Positions 9,134 to 18,116 are shown, counted from the first letter of the stretch. The stretch: DNA of 35,684 bases from Desulfobulbaceae bacterium (GCA_008933635.1 WBUQ01000034.1:1-35684), one strand, 5' to 3'. Notes: generated by a model from the sequence alone, not told the origin. Numbers and translations: made by a program.

Positions 9134-9865
9134 ATGCAAAACGATACGAGATACAGATTGGGCAGGTACATCCTCACGGACTGCAGCAACGTTGTGCTGA
9201 TGTGGGCGACCAATACAGCTTTTGGAGGTCAGCGCACCGGGCATTGTCTGATTGTCGACAACATCCTCGTGCTATTACCTTGGGAACAGAAGGAAACAGG
9301 GTACCTGAGATTGGAGTTCCACATCAATCAAGCAAGATTGTCCGCATGGAAAAAGACGCGTTATTATTGTTTCTCTTCGGATATACGACAGACAGGCGTG
9401 CACCAAAGCCTTGCAAGGCATGAATTGGAGCAACTCTCCCCCAGCGGCAGATCTCGTCCTGTCAGTCTTGAAGGAGCATGCGCATACAGACTCGGCAGGT
9501 ACAAAATTACCGCCGATGAAAACAAGGGGATTGCCTGGCGGACAGCAGGAGAATGTGACAGGATAATCGGTGGTGATTGCATGATCGAGTCAGGGATCCT
9601 CTTTCTCGGTCCGAAAGAGCACGAATTTGAACAAGGACAACGCAGATTGTTTTATAACGAGCTGAAATTGCTGCCAGAGTGGAATGCGACACGCGCATGG
9701 GGGCACCAGGAATCGCTCTTGATGTGTGAGAATCCCGAACGTGAGGGTTCGGCATTCGATATCTGGGACGGAGATCGGCTGAAGGCGTGTATGGCCAGAT
9801 ACATACCATTTCTCAACGGACCGGAGGCACAGGCAAAGAGGGGTACGAGATCAACAGTCAGGTGA
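9134..9865 (+). CDS. Hypothetical protein with an internal domain duplication
   Basis: A 243-residue protein I do not recognise. Two related segments of about 72 residues are visible, roughly 7-78 and 118-189. Both open with YRLGRY, have Thr shortly after, a central G-x-C-hydrophobic-I pattern (GHCLI and GDCMI), an IL-rich strand and a charged C-terminal part with a conserved Trp (LSAW, LPEW). This looks like an ancient tandem duplication of a small beta-rich domain. There is no signal peptide or membrane segment. Base composition is visibly lower in GC than the flanking operons. ATG 9134 is preceded by GGGGGC; a GTG at 9131 is also possible. The cytochrome b561 gene starts 47 bp downstream in the same direction, so the two may be co-transcribed. 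Confidence 0.7.
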   Translation: MQNDTRYRLGRYILTDCSNVVLMWATNTAFGGQRTGHCLIVDNILVLLPWEQKETGYLRLEFHINQARLSAWKKTRYYCFSSDIRQTGVHQSLARHELEQLSPSGRSRPVSLEGACAYRLGRYKITADENKGIAWRTAGECDRIIGGDCMIESGILFLGPKEHEFEQGQRRLFYNELKLLPEWNATRAWGHQESLLMCENPEREGSAFDIWDGDRLKACMARYIPFLNGPEAQAKRGTRSTVR

Positions 9866-9912
9866 AGGCATTCACCGACGTGCAGGACATCACCAAATGG
9901 AGAATCAGACTG

Positions 9913-10590
9913 ATGAACGACAGGAATCAGATACAGGTGTGGGATCTTTTTGTGCGGTTTTTTCACTGGTCGTTGGTGCTGTTGTTTCTTGTGGCATACG
10001 CGACGGGCGACGATGACAGTTCACTGCACCGGTATGTCGGTTATGCTGTTCTGGGACTTGTTGCCGTGCGAATTGTTTGGGGTGTTGTCGGCTCAAAATA
10101 TGCACGATTCAGTGAGTTTCTGTGTTCTCCTGGCAAGGCCCTGAACTATGTGAAGGATCTTGTTGCCGGGAAACCGGCATATTACACAGGCCACAATCCT
10201 GCAGCCGCCTGGATGATACTGTTTTTTCTGATTGGAATTCCGGTTGTGTGCCTGAGTGGCTATGCCGCATACGCGGTTAAGGACATGAGACCTGTCCAGG
10301 GTTTCGGCACAGGGCTGCTGTCGATCGGCAACGCCTATGCGGATGAAGAGGAAAAAGCACATCATGAATACCCAAAGAAAAGCCGCCATGCCGAACGAGA
10401 CGGCGAACATGAAGCGGCTGATGAGGAGGGCGACAGCATATGGAGTGATATTCATGAAATCTCGGCCCAGGGCATGTGGTTATTCATTTTCCTGCATATA
10501 CTCGGGGTTACGGTTTCAAGTAAAATACATGATGAAAACCTCTTGCGGGGGATGGTAACAGGGAAGAAGGCGTTGAAAAGCTGCGCGTGA
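9913..10590 (+). CDS. Cytochrome b561 family membrane protein
   Basis: A 225-residue di-heme b-type cytochrome of the prokaryotic b561/HydC group. Four membrane segments are visible: WSLVLLFLVAYATGD, YVGYAVLGLVAVRIVWGVVG, WMILFFLIGIPVVCLSGYAAY and MWLFIFLHILGVTVS. Candidate heme ligands are the His of FFHW, the His of LHRYVGY and the His residues of HEISAQG and FLHILG. Between segments 3 and 4 is an unusual hydrophilic loop rich in His, Glu and Lys (AHHEYPKKSRHAERDGEHE), possibly metal-binding or a contact for a partner. Such proteins pass electrons between the quinone pool and soluble cytochromes or reductases; no partner is encoded next to it. ATG 9913 with GGAGA upstream is preferred over an earlier ATG (9787) that overlaps the preceding gene. 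Confidence 0.85.
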   Translation: MNDRNQIQVWDLFVRFFHWSLVLLFLVAYATGDDDSSLHRYVGYAVLGLVAVRIVWGVVGSKYARFSEFLCSPGKALNYVKDLVAGKPAYYTGHNPAAAWMILFFLIGIPVVCLSGYAAYAVKDMRPVQGFGTGLLSIGNAYADEEEKAHHEYPKKSRHAERDGEHEAADEEGDSIWSDIHEISAQGMWLFIFLHILGVTVSSKIHDENLLRGMVTGKKALKSCA

Positions 10591-10683
10591 CGAAATCAGA
10601 CATTCTCAAAGATACCGTCATCATTTCAAAGCGTATAACCCGATTGTCCTCCTTTCACCCGAACATCACCGGCAAGACCTTGC

Positions 10684-13236
10684 ATGGAAATCGACAAAAA
10701 CTCTGACCTCCTCCAGGGATTAAGCGACTCGGAAGCACTCGAAAAAATCCAACATGATGGCCCGAACGAGCTCCCTGCCTCGAAGCCGAAAAATATTCTG
10801 GCCATTGCCCTCGGAGTAGCCAGGGAACCCATGTTCCTGCTGCTGGTGGCCTGCGGGACACTGTATCTGGTTCTCGGCGATGTACACGAAGGCCTGATGC
10901 TGCTTGGTTTTGTCTTTGTGATAATGGGAATCGAGCTGTATCAGGAAAAAAAGACCGAGAAGGCGCTTGACGCCCTGAAGGATCTTGCGAGTCCCCGTGC
11001 CCTTGTTCTCCGCGATGGCAGGGAAAGAAGGATCGCTGGCCTAGATGTGGTGAAGGAAGACATCATCATACTCCAGGAAGGAGACAGGGTGCCCGCCGAT
11101 GCCACCGTGCTGAGATCCGCCAATCTCCTTGCCGATGAATCTCTGCTGACCGGGGAACCAGTGCCGGTGCGGAAAACAGAATGGGATGGACTTGCAGAGA
11201 GAGCGCATCCGGGGGGCGACGATTTACCGTATGTCTACTCCGGATCTCTGATCGTACAGGGCAATGGCCTTGCCAGGGTCACGGCAACCGGCATGAATAC
11301 AGAGATTGGCAAGATCGGCAAGGCCCTTGAGTCAGTGACCGAAGAGGAGACCAAACTCAAACGGGAGATGGGCAGGCTCATTCAAAGACTGGCAGTCATC
11401 GGTCTTGCCCTGTGCCTGCTGGTGATCGTGGTGTTCACCTTTTCCCGGGGGGATCTGCTCAAGGGCATTCTCGCTGGTATCACCCTGGCCATGGCCATGC
11501 TTCCGGAGGAATTCCCGGTTGTCCTGACTGTCTTTCTGGCGCTCGGGGCCTGGCGCATGTCGAAACGAAACGTCCTGACCAGGAAGCCGGCGACCATTGA
11601 GACCCTTGGTTCCGCCACTGTTCTGTGTTCCGATAAGACCGGCACTCTCACCCAGAATAAGATGACTGTCGCCTGGCTCTCCAACGGCTCCGACTTTTTC
11701 TCCTTGGCTGGTGCTCGGAGTTTCCCGGAGGAGTTCCACGAGATTATCGAATACGGCATGCTGTCGAGCCAGACCAACCCCTTTGACCCCATGGAAAAAG
11801 CGATACTGCAGATGAGTGAGCTGTATCTGCACGACACCGAGCATATCCACACTGATTGGGAGATGCTGAAGGAATATCCGTTGTCGAAGGATCTACTGGC
11901 CATGTCCAGGGTTTTCAGGCAGGTCGGGACCGAAGAAAAAACCATTGCCGCCAAAGGTGCGCCCGAAGCGATCTTCGACCTGTGCCACCTGGATGCAGAG
12001 AAACAGAGGGAACTCGCGGCGGCGGTTGAGTACCTGGCAGCCAAGGGCCTGCGGGTTCTGGGGGTAGGAAAGGCCCGGATCGATGCCTCGGATCTGCCGG
12101 AGATACAGCATGATTTCGATTTTGCGTTTGTCGGCCTGATCGGCCTGGCCGACCCTGTCAGGGAAAATGTGCCGGAGGCGGTGCAGGAATGCTATCGTGC
12201 CGGTATCCGGGTTATCATGATAACCGGCGATTACCCCGTGACGGCGATGAATATCGCCGGTGAGATCGGTCTCCGCAACCATGACGCCTGTATTACCGGC
12301 CAGGAATTGCAGGTAATGTCTGAAGTCGAGCTCTGTGAACGGATTAAAAAGGTGAACGTCTTTGCCAGGGTGGTGCCGGAGCAGAAGCTGAAAATTGTCA
12401 ATGCCCTGAAAAAGAACAATGAAATCGTGGCAATGACCGGTGACGGGGTAAACGATGCGCCAGCCCTGAAGGCTGCCCACATCGGTATCGCCATGGGTGA
12501 GAAAGGGACCGATGTCGCCAGGGAGGCCTCTTCCCTGGTGCTTCTGGACGACAACTTCGCCTCCATCGTCGGTGCGATACGGATGGGGAGGAGGATTTTC
12601 GACAACCTCCAGAAAGCCCTGGGATACATCTTCGCAATTCATGTTCCCATTGCCGGTCTCTCTCTCATCCCGATTTTTTTCGCCAAGCTGCCTCTTATCC
12701 TGTGGCCTGTCCACATTGTCTTTATGGAATTGATCATTGACCCGGCATGTTCGATCATTTTCGAGGCAGAAAAGGCGGAGGGCAACGTGATGTCAAGGCC
12801 TCCGGCCAGCATTGATCAACCTTTCTTCGGCGGGGGGAAGATCCTTGTCAGCTGTCTCCAGGGAGTGAGTGTGCTGGTCATTGCCCTGTCCCTGTACGGG
12901 GCCGGTCTGTATCTGGGCTATTCGGAGAAAGAAGTCAGGGCTTTCTCCTTCATAGCTCTTATCTCTTCGAATATAGCGGTGATATTGTCCAACCGTTCCT
13001 GGGAGAAAAATATTCTGCAGATTCTCGCCACCCCCAATGCGACGGTAAAATGGGTGGTGGGCGGCGCCATTCTTTTTCTCACCCTCGTGTTGAAGGTCCC
13101 TTTCTTGACGAACGTTTTTCAGTTTGAAAAGGTCGATGCGCTGGAGATTGCCGTCTGCTCGCTCGCTGGCGTACTGAGCATCGCTGGATTTGAGATGTAT
13201 AAACTGATGACGCGCCGGCGTGTGAAAAATTCATGA
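10684..13236 (+). CDS. P-type cation-transporting ATPase (P2-like)
   Basis: An 850-residue P-type ATPase. It has an N-terminal cation-ATPase domain (GLSDSEALEKIQHDGPNEL), the actuator loop with TGEP (156-159), the phosphorylation site DKTGTLT (Asp317), KGAPE in the nucleotide domain, and TGDGVNDAPALKAA in the hinge. The C-terminal membrane segments are those of the Ca/Na/H branch. Segment M4 reads MLPEEFPVV, where calcium pumps have PEGLP. M5 (GYIFAIHVPIAGLSLIP) and M6 (FMELIIDPACSIIFEAE) lack several calcium-site residues of SERCA, keeping only the Asp-Pro of M6. The transported ion is therefore uncertain, despite likely annotation as calcium-translocating. No metal-binding N-terminal CxxC is present, which argues against a heavy-metal pump. 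It follows the b561 gene by 93 bp. Confidence 0.92.
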   Translation: MEIDKNSDLLQGLSDSEALEKIQHDGPNELPASKPKNILAIALGVAREPMFLLLVACGTLYLVLGDVHEGLMLLGFVFVIMGIELYQEKKTEKALDALKDLASPRALVLRDGRERRIAGLDVVKEDIIILQEGDRVPADATVLRSANLLADESLLTGEPVPVRKTEWDGLAERAHPGGDDLPYVYSGSLIVQGNGLARVTATGMNTEIGKIGKALESVTEEETKLKREMGRLIQRLAVIGLALCLLVIVVFTFSRGDLLKGILAGITLAMAMLPEEFPVVLTVFLALGAWRMSKRNVLTRKPATIETLGSATVLCSDKTGTLTQNKMTVAWLSNGSDFFSLAGARSFPEEFHEIIEYGMLSSQTNPFDPMEKAILQMSELYLHDTEHIHTDWEMLKEYPLSKDLLAMSRVFRQVGTEEKTIAAKGAPEAIFDLCHLDAEKQRELAAAVEYLAAKGLRVLGVGKARIDASDLPEIQHDFDFAFVGLIGLADPVRENVPEAVQECYRAGIRVIMITGDYPVTAMNIAGEIGLRNHDACITGQELQVMSEVELCERIKKVNVFARVVPEQKLKIVNALKKNNEIVAMTGDGVNDAPALKAAHIGIAMGEKGTDVAREASSLVLLDDNFASIVGAIRMGRRIFDNLQKALGYIFAIHVPIAGLSLIPIFFAKLPLILWPVHIVFMELIIDPACSIIFEAEKAEGNVMSRPPASIDQPFFGGGKILVSCLQGVSVLVIALSLYGAGLYLGYSEKEVRAFSFIALISSNIAVILSNRSWEKNILQILATPNATVKWVVGGAILFLTLVLKVPFLTNVFQFEKVDALEIAVCSLAGVLSIAGFEMYKLMTRRRVKNS

Positions 13237-13795
13237 GGGTGTTTCGAACCACACCTGAGTAGGGTTTCGGCCGCGGTATAACCTTCAAGTTTGACCATCG
13301 AAACGATGTCGGACATTGGCAAGGCGGGCCAGCATATCGCATTGCTTATCTTCTCGGCCGGTGCCACTTTGCCCTGCAGACCACGCTGCCTGGCCGGATG
13401 CGTCCGGCTTTCCCGTGCATCTGCCGTCCAGAGGGCGGCATGGGATTCAAAAGGTTGTGTGCCTGCGAATGCAACTCAGCCATTGCATCACTGGGCTCCC
13501 GCCTGCACGGGAGTGACGGTGGCCATATTCACGTCATTGCCGCCCAGGCGGGAATCCAGGTACGTGTGGCAACGCGCAGTCTGATGGCTGAGTTTTCTAT
13601 AGAGTAACGAAAGGTTATTGACTGGAACGCCGGTTTTATATACCAATTCATCATAAGCCGTCGACTGCGGCCGTAAGGTTGAGCTGGTTGCATGACATGG
13701 CGGGGGGATGAAAGGGGAGCTGCCGGCTCCGCAACGATTTCCTGCAGCGTCCGGCCTCGGCTTCGGGTTGTCAAACTACTCCGGGGGGAACGAGT
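13237..13795. other. Intergenic stretch before the GH1 operon
   Basis: No gene is convincing here. The stretch contains a REP-like inverted repeat pair (13491-13560). Beyond it, TTGACT at 13618 followed by TATATA about 13 bp later is a poorly spaced promoter-like pair that might serve the downstream glycosidase operon. Confidence 0.4.
13491..13560. repeat. REP-like palindromic repeat pair
   Basis: Two units face each other. CTCCCGCCTGCACGGGAG (13496-13513, followed by TGACGG) and GCCGCCCAGGCGGGAAT (13539-13554 region, preceded by GTCATT and followed by CCAGG) are variants of the common dispersed element with the shape GTCATTCCCGC...GCGGGAATCCAGG. Such pairs occur in many copies per genome between genes. 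A decayed single copy may lie near 28925 (CTCACGCCCGGACGGGAGTG). Confidence 0.6.
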
Positions 13796-15121
13796 ATGTA
13801 CGATGTCTTCAGTCTGCCGTTCATCCGTTTCCCCGACGGTTTCCTCTGGGGCAGCGCCACCGCCGGCCATCAGATCGAGGGCGACAACATCCACTCCCAG
13901 GCGTGGCGCAAGGAGCAGGCGCCCGAATTCTGCGAGGGAGACCCGGAGCGCACTCGCCGCGCCCCCTCCGGCAAGGCCTGTGACCACTACCGGCTCTATC
14001 GGGAGGATGTGGACCTGATCGCCGCGCTGGGCCACCGGGCCTATCGGATGTCCATCGAATGGAGCCGGATCGAACCCCTGGAAGGGCAGTGGGACCTCGA
14101 CGCGGCGGCCCATTACCTGGATCTCCTGGAACGTCTGGTTCAGAAGGGCATCCGGGTCTTCGTCACCCTGCACCACTTCACCCATCCTCTCTGGTTCGAC
14201 CAGCTGGGGGGCTTCGGCAAGGCCGGCAACCGCCGCTATTTCGAGCGCTATCTCACCTTCCTCCTGCCCCGCATCAGTCCCTTCGTCAGCGGGTGGAACG
14301 TCATCAACGAGTTCAATCAGTGGGGCGGGCTCACGGCCGGGCCGGCGATCGCGCCCCTCAAGTTCAACATGCTGCGCGTGCATGCCCTGGGCTACCACCT
14401 GATCAAGCAGTACTCGACCGCCCCGGTGAGCAGCGCCCATGCCTTTATCCACTGGTTCCCGCGCCGGTACCACGACACCCTGGACCGGCGCATGACCGAA
14501 TTCGCGGATTTCACCACCAACGAGTTCTTCTTCCATGCCCTGCGCACCGGGGAGCTGGTCTACCCGGGCGTCGATGCCGAATACGACCCAGAGGTCAAAG
14601 GCGCCCTCGATTTCTGGGCAATCAACTACTATACCCGCCACATGGTCGACGCCCGCCTGGCCAGGCTGGATGGTCGCCGGTTCCGCCACAAGGAGTTGCG
14701 GATGATCCCGATGCAGTTCTACCTGGAGGAGATGTATCCCGAGGGGCTGATCGCCAACCTGGAACGGTTGCGCGACTACCCGGTCTACGTCACAGAGAAC
14801 GGCTGCGCCGCCGACGATGACCGCTTCCGCATCGTCTACCTGGCGCTGCATCTCTCGGCGCTGCGGGAGGCTATGGAGCGCGGGGCGGATGTGCGCGGCT
14901 ACTTCCACTGGTCGCTGATGGACAACTACGAGTGGACCTCCTTCACCCCCCGTTTCGGCCTGGTGGCGGTCGACTTCCGGACCTTTGGCCGCACGCCGAA
15001 GCCCAGCGCCTTCTTCTACCGGGAAGTCATAGAAAACAACGGATTCAGCGGAGAGACGGTCCGGCGGTATCTGGATGCCTTGCCCACGCTGCCGCAGCAT
15101 AACGAGGCAACCCGCCGTTGA
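13796..15121 (+). CDS. Glycoside hydrolase family 1 (beta-glucosidase-like)
   Basis: A 441-residue GH1 enzyme. The N-terminus FPDGFLWGSATAGHQIEG is the family signature. The acid/base Glu sits in NVINEFNQW, where the usual NEP is NEF, and the nucleophile Glu in YVTENG. Further family segments are YRMSIEWSRIEP, LHHFTHPLWF and the late HWSLMDNYEW. Both catalytic residues are present, so it should be active. GH1 enzymes release beta-linked glucose or similar sugars. There is no signal peptide, so it acts in the cytoplasm. GGGGGGAACG precedes the ATG. It is the first gene of a tightly packed operon with an SbmA-like protein, a GH5 glucanase and an EEP-family enzyme, pointing to processing of beta-glucan or glucoside. 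Confidence 0.93.
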   Translation: MYDVFSLPFIRFPDGFLWGSATAGHQIEGDNIHSQAWRKEQAPEFCEGDPERTRRAPSGKACDHYRLYREDVDLIAALGHRAYRMSIEWSRIEPLEGQWDLDAAAHYLDLLERLVQKGIRVFVTLHHFTHPLWFDQLGGFGKAGNRRYFERYLTFLLPRISPFVSGWNVINEFNQWGGLTAGPAIAPLKFNMLRVHALGYHLIKQYSTAPVSSAHAFIHWFPRRYHDTLDRRMTEFADFTTNEFFFHALRTGELVYPGVDAEYDPEVKGALDFWAINYYTRHMVDARLARLDGRRFRHKELRMIPMQFYLEEMYPEGLIANLERLRDYPVYVTENGCAADDDRFRIVYLALHLSALREAMERGADVRGYFHWSLMDNYEWTSFTPRFGLVAVDFRTFGRTPKPSAFFYREVIENNGFSGETVRRYLDALPTLPQHNEATRR

Positions 15122-15156
15122 CCGGCGCTATTTCAATTTAGAGAGCGTGATCCCCC

Positions 15157-16845
15157 ATGCCTGACTCCCGCCATTTTCTCGTCGAATTCCTGCGGTTGGC
15201 AAAGCAGTTCTGGTGTTCGGAGCAGAAGCGGACGATCCGGGTCGCCGCACTCCTCCTGGCGGCGTTGACCATGCTGCAGATGGTTATGGCGGTGCTGCTC
15301 AACAGGTGGAGCGCCGGGCTGTTCGACGCCCTGGAACAGCACTCCATGGCCGACCTGATGACCCAGATCGGCAAACTGGCGGTTCTCTTCGTCTGCGGCA
15401 TGGCCCTGACCGGGTCGCATCTGTTCGTCAAGCGCAACCTGATGATCTACTGGCGCGACTGGATGACCGAGTATGTCTTCACCCGCTGGATGAAGGACGG
15501 CGCCCACTATCTGATCTCACGGCTGCCGGGCGAGCACGACAACCCGGACGGCCGCATCGCCGAGGACTGCCGTATCGCCACCGAGTCGGCGGTCACCATG
15601 GCCCACTCGCTGTTTCTCAGCATCCTGATGCTGGTCGGCTTCACCAAGGTGCTGTGGTCGCTCTCGGGGGTGGTAACGCTCGATCTGGGGTTTGCCCGGC
15701 TTCCCGTCCATGGGCATCTGGTCTGGATTGCGATCGTGTACGCGGCGACGGCCTCCTGGCTCGGCTGGCAGGTGAGCCGGCCCCTGACCACCGCCACCAA
15801 CGAGCGGCAGTCGGCGGAGGCCAATTTCCGCGCCAGCCTGCTGGAGGCGCGGGAAAACAGCCAGGCCATCGCCCTGATCCGCGGCGAGCCCTACGAGCGG
15901 AGCCAGTTCCGCGAGCTTTTCCATAAGATACGGCTGAACTGGAACAACCAGACTGCGACATGGCGCAACATCCTGATGTTCACCACCGGCTATTCGGTGT
16001 TTTCGATGGCCTTTCCGATCCTGGTCTCCTCCCCGCGCTATATCCTGGAAAAAATCACCCTGGGCACGCTGATGCAATCCGCCCAGGCCTTCCAGCACAT
16101 GGCCTCCTCCCTCTCCTGGCCTGTCAACAACGCCGGCGGGATCGCCGAGTGGCGCGCCTCGGTGGAGCGCATTCTGAACCTGCTGAAGGTGCTGGATGAT
16201 CTCGATGCGGAGCTTGCCAGGCCGGATCACCTGATCGAGGTGCGGCGCGGCGACCGGCCGGTGCTGGCCTTTCGCGATCTCAGCATCGTCAAGTACGACG
16301 GGACGGTCGTGGCGAAAGGGATCAACATGGAGATCGGCAAGGGCGAGCATGTCCTGATCGGCGGCAACACCTTTACCGGGGCTAAGCTGTTCCGCGCCAT
16401 CGCCGGGATCCGGCCCTGGGGCAGCGGCGTTATCGAGCTCCCCGCGGAGGGCCGCCTCTTTTTCATGCCGCCCTGGCCGCATCTGCCAGCCGGCACCCTG
16501 CGCGATGCCATCTGCTATCCGTCTTCCCGACGGGTTCAGTCCGAGGAGGAGATCGTCGAGGCGATGCGGCTGGCGGGTTTGCCCAACCTGATCGACAAGC
16601 TCGACAAAAGCGACAAGTGGGCGCACACCCTCTCACGGCAGGAGATGCAGCGACTGGGCATGGTCCGCCTCCTGCTCAACCGGCCCCAGTGGATCTTCCT
16701 GCATGAGGCCTTCGACTCTCTGGAGCCCGAGGACGAGGAGCAGATGATGCGCCTGATCTGCGTCCAGTTTCCCGATGCCACCCTGCTGACGATATCCCAT
16801 ATGCCCGACAGCGCTGCGTTTCACACGCGCAGCCTGGAACTCTAG
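15157..16845 (+). CDS. SbmA/YddA-like ABC membrane protein with degenerate ATPase domain
   Basis: A 562-residue fused membrane/nucleotide-binding protein of the SbmA-BacA/YddA group. About six membrane helices lie in residues 25-320 (for example VAALLLAALTMLQMVMAVLL and MAHSLFLSILMLVGF), with the family motif YWRDWMTEYVFTRWM. The C-terminal ABC domain keeps its length and order, but key residues are gone. The Walker A region reads GGNTFTGAKLF, so Gly-Lys-Ser/Thr is lost; the Q-loop reads MPPWPHLPAGTLR without Gln; the signature reads LSRQEMQRL, where Gly is replaced; Walker B reads WIFLHEA, with Asp replaced by His. The switch His (ISHMP) remains. It probably cannot hydrolyse ATP normally. 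YddA relatives export or import substrates across the inner membrane; in this operon the cargo could be an oligosaccharide or glycolipid, which is inference. Confidence 0.88.
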   Translation: MPDSRHFLVEFLRLAKQFWCSEQKRTIRVAALLLAALTMLQMVMAVLLNRWSAGLFDALEQHSMADLMTQIGKLAVLFVCGMALTGSHLFVKRNLMIYWRDWMTEYVFTRWMKDGAHYLISRLPGEHDNPDGRIAEDCRIATESAVTMAHSLFLSILMLVGFTKVLWSLSGVVTLDLGFARLPVHGHLVWIAIVYAATASWLGWQVSRPLTTATNERQSAEANFRASLLEARENSQAIALIRGEPYERSQFRELFHKIRLNWNNQTATWRNILMFTTGYSVFSMAFPILVSSPRYILEKITLGTLMQSAQAFQHMASSLSWPVNNAGGIAEWRASVERILNLLKVLDDLDAELARPDHLIEVRRGDRPVLAFRDLSIVKYDGTVVAKGINMEIGKGEHVLIGGNTFTGAKLFRAIAGIRPWGSGVIELPAEGRLFFMPPWPHLPAGTLRDAICYPSSRRVQSEEEIVEAMRLAGLPNLIDKLDKSDKWAHTLSRQEMQRLGMVRLLLNRPQWIFLHEAFDSLEPEDEEQMMRLICVQFPDATLLTISHMPDSAAFHTRSLEL

Positions 16846-16899
16846 GCAAGCCTGGATGACCCGGGGCTGCCTGCACCTCATTTTCCGGAGACCCTCGAT

Positions 16900-18096
16900 A
16901 TGGAGACCAGAGCGAAGGATGAAGGCGACAACAGGCCCCAATACTGCAAGCTGCGCGGCGTCAATCTCGGCGGCTGGCTGGTGCTGGAGAAATGGATAAC
17001 CCCCAGCCTGTTCGAGGGGCTGAAGGCCACCGATGAAACCTCCTATTGCGTCGAGCTGGGCGAGGCCGAGGCGACCCGGCGTCTCCACCGTCACTGGAAC
17101 ACCTTCATCACCCGCGACGACTTCGCCTGGCTGGCCCGCGCCGGAATCAACGCGGTACGCCTGCCGGTCGGGCACTGGCTGTTCGGCAAGGACTACCCTT
17201 ACCACCGCCGCTACCAGGAGGTGCGGTATCCCTTCGTGGAAGGAGGACTTGCAATCGTCGATCAGGTCTTCCGCTGGGCCGGGGAATCAGGCCTGGTGGT
17301 GGTCCTTGACCTCCATGCCGCCCCGGGCTGCCAGAACGGTTTCGACAACGGCGGCCTGCTGGGGATCTGCGAGTGGCATACCAGCGAGGAGTACATCAAC
17401 CACACCCTGGATGTCCTGGAGCGGCTGGCGCAGCGCTATGCCGGACATCCGGCGCTGCACGGCATCGAGGTGCTCAATGAGCCGCGCTGGGATCTTCCCA
17501 TCGATCTGCTGAAGCGCTTTACGACTGACGCCTATCACCGCATCCGCCACCACTGCCCGCCCGAGCGGGTGACGGTGGTGTTCCATGACGGCTTCCGGCC
17601 CGTCCGGGAGTATGCCGGCTTTCTCCAGGAGCCGGAGTTCCGCAATGTGGCCATCGATATCCACCGCTATCAATGCTTTGTCCGGGAAGACATCGACCTG
17701 GATATTTTCGGCCATATCCGCAAGGCCGCCGTGGACTGGCGCGCCGAGGCGGACAGGAATATCCGCGAATCCAGTCACCGGATCTATTGCGGCGAATGGA
17801 GCCTGGGCATGAACCTCAGGGTGGTCTCCCTCTGGGCTGAAGGGCCCTTCAACCATGCCCTGGAGGCGATGGACGAGTTTCAGATGTCGGCGGCCTACCG
17901 CGGCTATGCCTCGGCCCAGCTGCTGACCTTCGAGAAATACGCCGGCTGGTTCTTCTGGACCTATCGCACCGAGACCACCCCGGAGTGGAGTTATCGGGAC
18001 TGCGTGGAGCAGGGGTTCTTCCCCGACCTGGGCCGGCCGGAGCAGTTCGCGGGGATACGCGGGGCCCTGGAACGGGCCGCCCGCCTTGCGGTATGA
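16900..18096 (+). CDS. Glycoside hydrolase family 5, exo-beta-1,3-glucanase-like
   Basis: A 398-residue cellulase-fold enzyme. It opens with RGVNLGGWLVLEKWITPSLF, characteristic of the fungal-type exo-1,3-beta-glucanase branch of GH5. The acid/base Glu is in GIEVLNEPRWD and the nucleophile Glu in IYCGEWSLGM. The conserved Arg (INAVRLPVGHW) and the His pairs (DLHAAPGCQNGFDNGG, IDIHRYQCF) are also present. It is predicted to trim beta-1,3-glucan or a glucan-lipid from the non-reducing end. No signal peptide is visible, so either it is cytoplasmic or export is unusual. GGAG lies about 10 nt before the ATG. It lies 54 bp behind the ABC-like gene and 20 bp before the EEP gene. Confidence 0.92.
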   Translation: METRAKDEGDNRPQYCKLRGVNLGGWLVLEKWITPSLFEGLKATDETSYCVELGEAEATRRLHRHWNTFITRDDFAWLARAGINAVRLPVGHWLFGKDYPYHRRYQEVRYPFVEGGLAIVDQVFRWAGESGLVVVLDLHAAPGCQNGFDNGGLLGICEWHTSEEYINHTLDVLERLAQRYAGHPALHGIEVLNEPRWDLPIDLLKRFTTDAYHRIRHHCPPERVTVVFHDGFRPVREYAGFLQEPEFRNVAIDIHRYQCFVREDIDLDIFGHIRKAAVDWRAEADRNIRESSHRIYCGEWSLGMNLRVVSLWAEGPFNHALEAMDEFQMSAAYRGYASAQLLTFEKYAGWFFWTYRTETTPEWSYRDCVEQGFFPDLGRPEQFAGIRGALERAARLAV

Positions 18097-18116
18097 TTGG
18101 AGGCGAGGGAGCTGCC

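Noticed and set aside
8866-9213. Another UGA-interrupted minus-strand frame (stop near 8997)
   Set aside because: The upstream part is antisense to the orphan gene, no conserved Cys context exists, and there is no recognisable protein; not counted as a selenoprotein.
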